From assembly GCA_902580945.1 (NCBI GenBank), contig CACHML010000002.1, positions 1 through 64,000 of the forward strand: 64,000 nucleotides of DNA. Direction: 5' to 3'. This DNA comes from an uncultured Pelagibacteraceae bacterium. Its GTDB lineage: Bacteria > Pseudomonadota > Alphaproteobacteria > Pelagibacterales > Pelagibacteraceae. The position numbers were made by a program, and so were the translations under genes. Shown here piece after piece: positions 63,823-64,000 of the stretch (the first letter of the stretch is position 1; every line of letters starts with the position of its first letter). The notes under the pieces are model-generated. The model was given only the letters and a program-made list of their open reading frames with translations, was not told the origin of the DNA and made no database searches.

Positions 63823-64000
63823 ACTTTTAAATACCAAATAATCACAAAACCAATTATTGCAAAAATTAAACCACCTAGTCTTAATTGTCTGTCTGCAATT
63901 GTTTCTAATTTCTTTAACATATTTTTCATTTTTGATGGAAATAAGGCATATAAAACACCTTCGATAAATAAGAAAAGACCAAAAGCTATGATCAATTCTG
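63819..64000 (-). CDS. DUF2065-family small membrane protein (5' end outside window)
   Basis: Hand translation of the minus strand: ...LIIAFGLFLFIEGVLYALFPSKMKNMLKKLETIADRQLRLGGLIFAIIGFVIIWYLKV*; the stop overlaps the degP ATG. Confidence 0.75.
   Translation of the reverse strand, partial: ELIIAFGLFLFIEGVLYALFPSKMKNMLKKLETIADRQLRLGGLIFAIIGFVIIWYLKV

Overview
This is an AT-rich, very gene-dense window with mostly short intergenic gaps and many overlapping stop/start pairs. Gene content and codon bias look like a streamlined marine alphaproteobacterium of the SAR11/Pelagibacterales type (inference from gene families only). I saw no rRNA, tRNA, IS element, prophage or CRISPR array.

Roughly 0.5-18 kb: a quaternary-amine block. 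It holds ProV, a double-length ProW, ProX, a second ProV, a GDPD, a gamma-butyrobetaine dioxygenase homologue, carnitine dehydrogenase, a BKACE/DUF849 dehydrocarnitine-cleavage homologue, a hot-dog thioesterase and a GMC (choline-dehydrogenase-like) oxidase. Together these outline a gamma-butyrobetaine -> carnitine -> glycine betaine route, alongside several oxygenases, an LLM flavin monooxygenase and an alpha/beta hydrolase of unknown role.

19.7-26.3 kb: a second, apparently co-transcribed catabolic cassette (LLM monooxygenase, Xsc/ALS-like TPP enzyme, AA_synth/DUF1185, alpha/beta hydrolase, ALDH, EamA). Its leader contains two mutually exclusive hairpins around the Shine-Dalgarno sequence.

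26.4-40.5 kb: two complete LIV-type ABC transporter systems flanking a CsiD/GlaH-type glutarate hydroxylase, AzlCD, a pentapeptide-repeat protein and a P5C-reductase-like protein. One LivF is split by a single-base homopolymer frameshift.

40.5-64 kb: mostly core genes (grxC, msrB, HDAC-like, IOR, dadA-like, rodA-mrdA-mreDCB, leuA, ilvC, ilvN, ilvB, miaA, degP).

The strongest second-look items are the GBB/carnitine locus, the candidate riboregulator at 19.64-19.73 kb, the six Fe(II)/2OG-oxygenase-like genes, the livF frameshift and the orphan small secreted protein between livM and livH.
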